A DNA stretch of 14,840 bases from Actinomycetes bacterium (GTDB lineage: Bacteria > Actinomycetota > Actinomycetes > Actinomycetales > Microbacteriaceae). The stretch spans positions 1 through 14,840 of the forward strand of contig JAEYVZ010000041.1 in assembly GCA_023431405.1 (NCBI GenBank). The letters are read 5' to 3'. Below the pieces are notes generated by a model. That model searched no databases. It was not told the DNA's origin and saw only the letters and a program-made list of their open reading frames with translations. Positions within the stretch are counted from its first letter, which is position 1. The number at the start of each line of letters is the position of its first letter. Positions 13,790 through 14,840 of this stretch are shown piece after piece. The position numbers were made by a program, and so were the translations under genes.

Positions 13790-14050
13790 TCACGCCTCCA
13801 GGATCGCGTGGCCCGCGACGATCGTGAGCTCGTCGCCCTCCATCGACAGGAAGCCGTCCTGTGCACTGGCCACGATCTTCGAGCCGTCGGCCTGAGTGAT
13901 GCGCACCTGGCCTTCGGCGAGGATCGCCAGCACAGGCTCGTGGCCGGTCATGAAGCCGATTTCGCCCTCGACGGTCTTGGCGACGACGAGGCTCGCCTCG
14001 CCGTGCCAGACCTCCTCCTCCGCGGAGACGAGGGTGACGGTCAGCGCCAT
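13790..14050 (-). CDS. atpC: F1Fo ATP synthase epsilon subunit
   Basis: 86 residues, from ATG 14048-14050. The start begins MALTVTLVSAEEEVWHGEAS, followed by the beta-sandwich motif EGEIGFMTGHEPVLAIL and the ending TIVAGHAILEA. The subunit is part of the central stalk, couples rotation to catalysis and can inhibit ATP hydrolysis. The protein is short: it has the N-terminal beta domain but lacks the C-terminal helical hairpin found in E. coli epsilon (about 139 residues). Such short epsilon forms are seen in relatives and imply no helical inhibitory arm. It lies one base after the atpD stop, with AAGGAG (14061-14066) inside the end of atpD, so the two are translationally close. It is the last gene of the operon. 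Confidence 0.95.
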   Translation of the reverse strand: MALTVTLVSAEEEVWHGEASLVVAKTVEGEIGFMTGHEPVLAILAEGQVRITQADGSKIVASAQDGFLSMEGDELTIVAGHAILEA

Positions 14051-14051
14051 G

Positions 14052-14840
14052 TCAGCTGTTCTCCTTCTGGATCTGCGCCCACTTCTCTTCGACGTCGGAG
14101 ATGCCGCCGACGTTGAAGAACGCCTGCTCGGCGACGTGGTCGAAGTCGCCCTTGACGATGGCGTCGAACGACTCGATCGTCTCCTTGATCGGGACCGTGG
14201 AGCCCTCGACACCGGTGAACTTCTTCGCCATGTAGGTGTTCTGCGAGAGGAACTGCTGGATGCGGCGGGCACGGGCCACGACGACCTTGTCCTCTTCGGA
14301 CAGCTCGTCGACACCGAGGATCGCGATGATCTCCTGCAGTTCCTTGTTCTTCTGGAGGATCTGCTTGACGGCGGTGGCCACGCGGTAGTGGTCCTCACCG
14401 ATGTAGCGCGGGTCGAGGATGCGGCTGGTGGAGGCCAGCGGGTCGACCGCGGGGTACAGACCCTTCGACGCGATCTCACGCGAGAGCTCGGTGGTGGCGT
14501 CGAGGTGGGCGAACGTGGTGGCCGGGGCCGGGTCGGTGTAGTCGTCGGCGGGCACGTAGATCGCCTGCAGCGAGGTGATCGAGTGACCACGCGTCGAGGT
14601 GATGCGCTCCTGGAGCACGCCCATCTCGTCGGCGAGGTTCGGCTGGTAGCCCACCGCGGACGGCATGCGACCCAGCAGCGTCGAGACCTCGGAACCGGCC
14701 TGCGTGAAGCGGAAGATGTTGTCGATGAACAGCAGGACGTCCTGCTTCTGCACGTCGCGGAAGTACTCCGCCATCGTCAGCGCGGACAGGGCGACGCGCA
14801 GACGCGTCCCCGGCGGCTCGTCCATCTGGCCGAAGACGAG
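14052..14840 (-). CDS. atpD: F1Fo ATP synthase beta subunit, 3' part (runs off the window)
   Basis: The C-terminal 262 residues of the catalytic beta subunit; the N-terminus with the P-loop lies beyond base 14840. The visible reading frame begins LVFGQMDEPPGTRLRVALSALTMAEYFRD, so the ATG at 14825 is an internal methionine, not the start. Next come the Walker B strand DVLLFIDNIFRFTQAGSEVS, LLGRMPSAVGYQPNLADEMG, ITSTRGHSITSLQAIYVPADDYTDPAP and the DELSEEDK segment. The C-terminal helical domain ends in KWAQIQKENS. This subunit makes ATP from ADP and phosphate, driven by the proton gradient. No frameshift or missing motif is seen in the part present. Confidence 0.97.
   Translation of the reverse strand, partial: LVFGQMDEPPGTRLRVALSALTMAEYFRDVQKQDVLLFIDNIFRFTQAGSEVSTLLGRMPSAVGYQPNLADEMGVLQERITSTRGHSITSLQAIYVPADDYTDPAPATTFAHLDATTELSREIASKGLYPAVDPLASTSRILDPRYIGEDHYRVATAVKQILQKNKELQEIIAILGVDELSEEDKVVVARARRIQQFLSQNTYMAKKFTGVEGSTVPIKETIESFDAIVKGDFDHVAEQAFFNVGGISDVEEKWAQIQKENS

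Overview
The window is chromosomal DNA of a high-GC Gram-positive bacterium (Actinomycetota). GC content, gene content, frequent GTG starts and TAGGCT-type -10 elements placed directly on start codons suggest a member of the Microbacteriaceae, probably Microbacterium or a close relative. The genus is inference; the protein families are read from motifs. No tRNA, rRNA, CRISPR array, insertion sequence, integrase or phage gene was seen. Gene density is high and no gap exceeds 300 bases.

Layout, left to right. (1) 1-1671: a plus-strand MurE-like Mur ligase behind a short tandem repeat; several residues that read meso-diaminopimelate in classical MurE are changed. (2) 1781-3877, minus strand: dxr (MEP isoprenoid pathway) and, upstream of it, a lipoprotein with two FKBP-like domains. 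(3) 4045-4824 plus: a PlsC-type acyltransferase, convergent with an OsmC-family protein (4830-5300 minus). (4) 5435-7567 plus: a two-gene nitrogen unit, a type-II-family L-asparaginase followed by alanine dehydrogenase, behind a leaderless promoter with a perfect inverted repeat over its -35 region. (5) 7622-12194 minus: a membrane-anchored EssC/EccC-like FtsK/SpoIIIE ATPase, a soluble PP2C Ser/Thr phosphatase and a DUF5684-type membrane protein with a proline/alanine-rich repeat tail. (6) 12416-12880 plus: a small DUF4282-type membrane protein, divergent from the DUF5684 gene. (7) 12929-13678 minus: a YaaA-family protein. (8) 13790-14840 minus: atpC and the 3' part of atpD, the end of the ATP synthase operon, closed by a strong hairpin.

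Most of this is ordinary core genome. The least explained part is region 5-6: a type VII secretion-like motor ATPase with no visible WXG100 substrate or other secretion component, next to a phosphatase and two small membrane proteins of unknown function. It is the best candidate for an incompletely described system, but the window alone does not prove that the genes work together. The other points worth checking are the altered substrate pocket of the Mur ligase and the repeated geometry TANNNT, six bases, start codon at three genes (dxr, plsC and the asparaginase gene), with a weaker fourth case at the OsmC gene.
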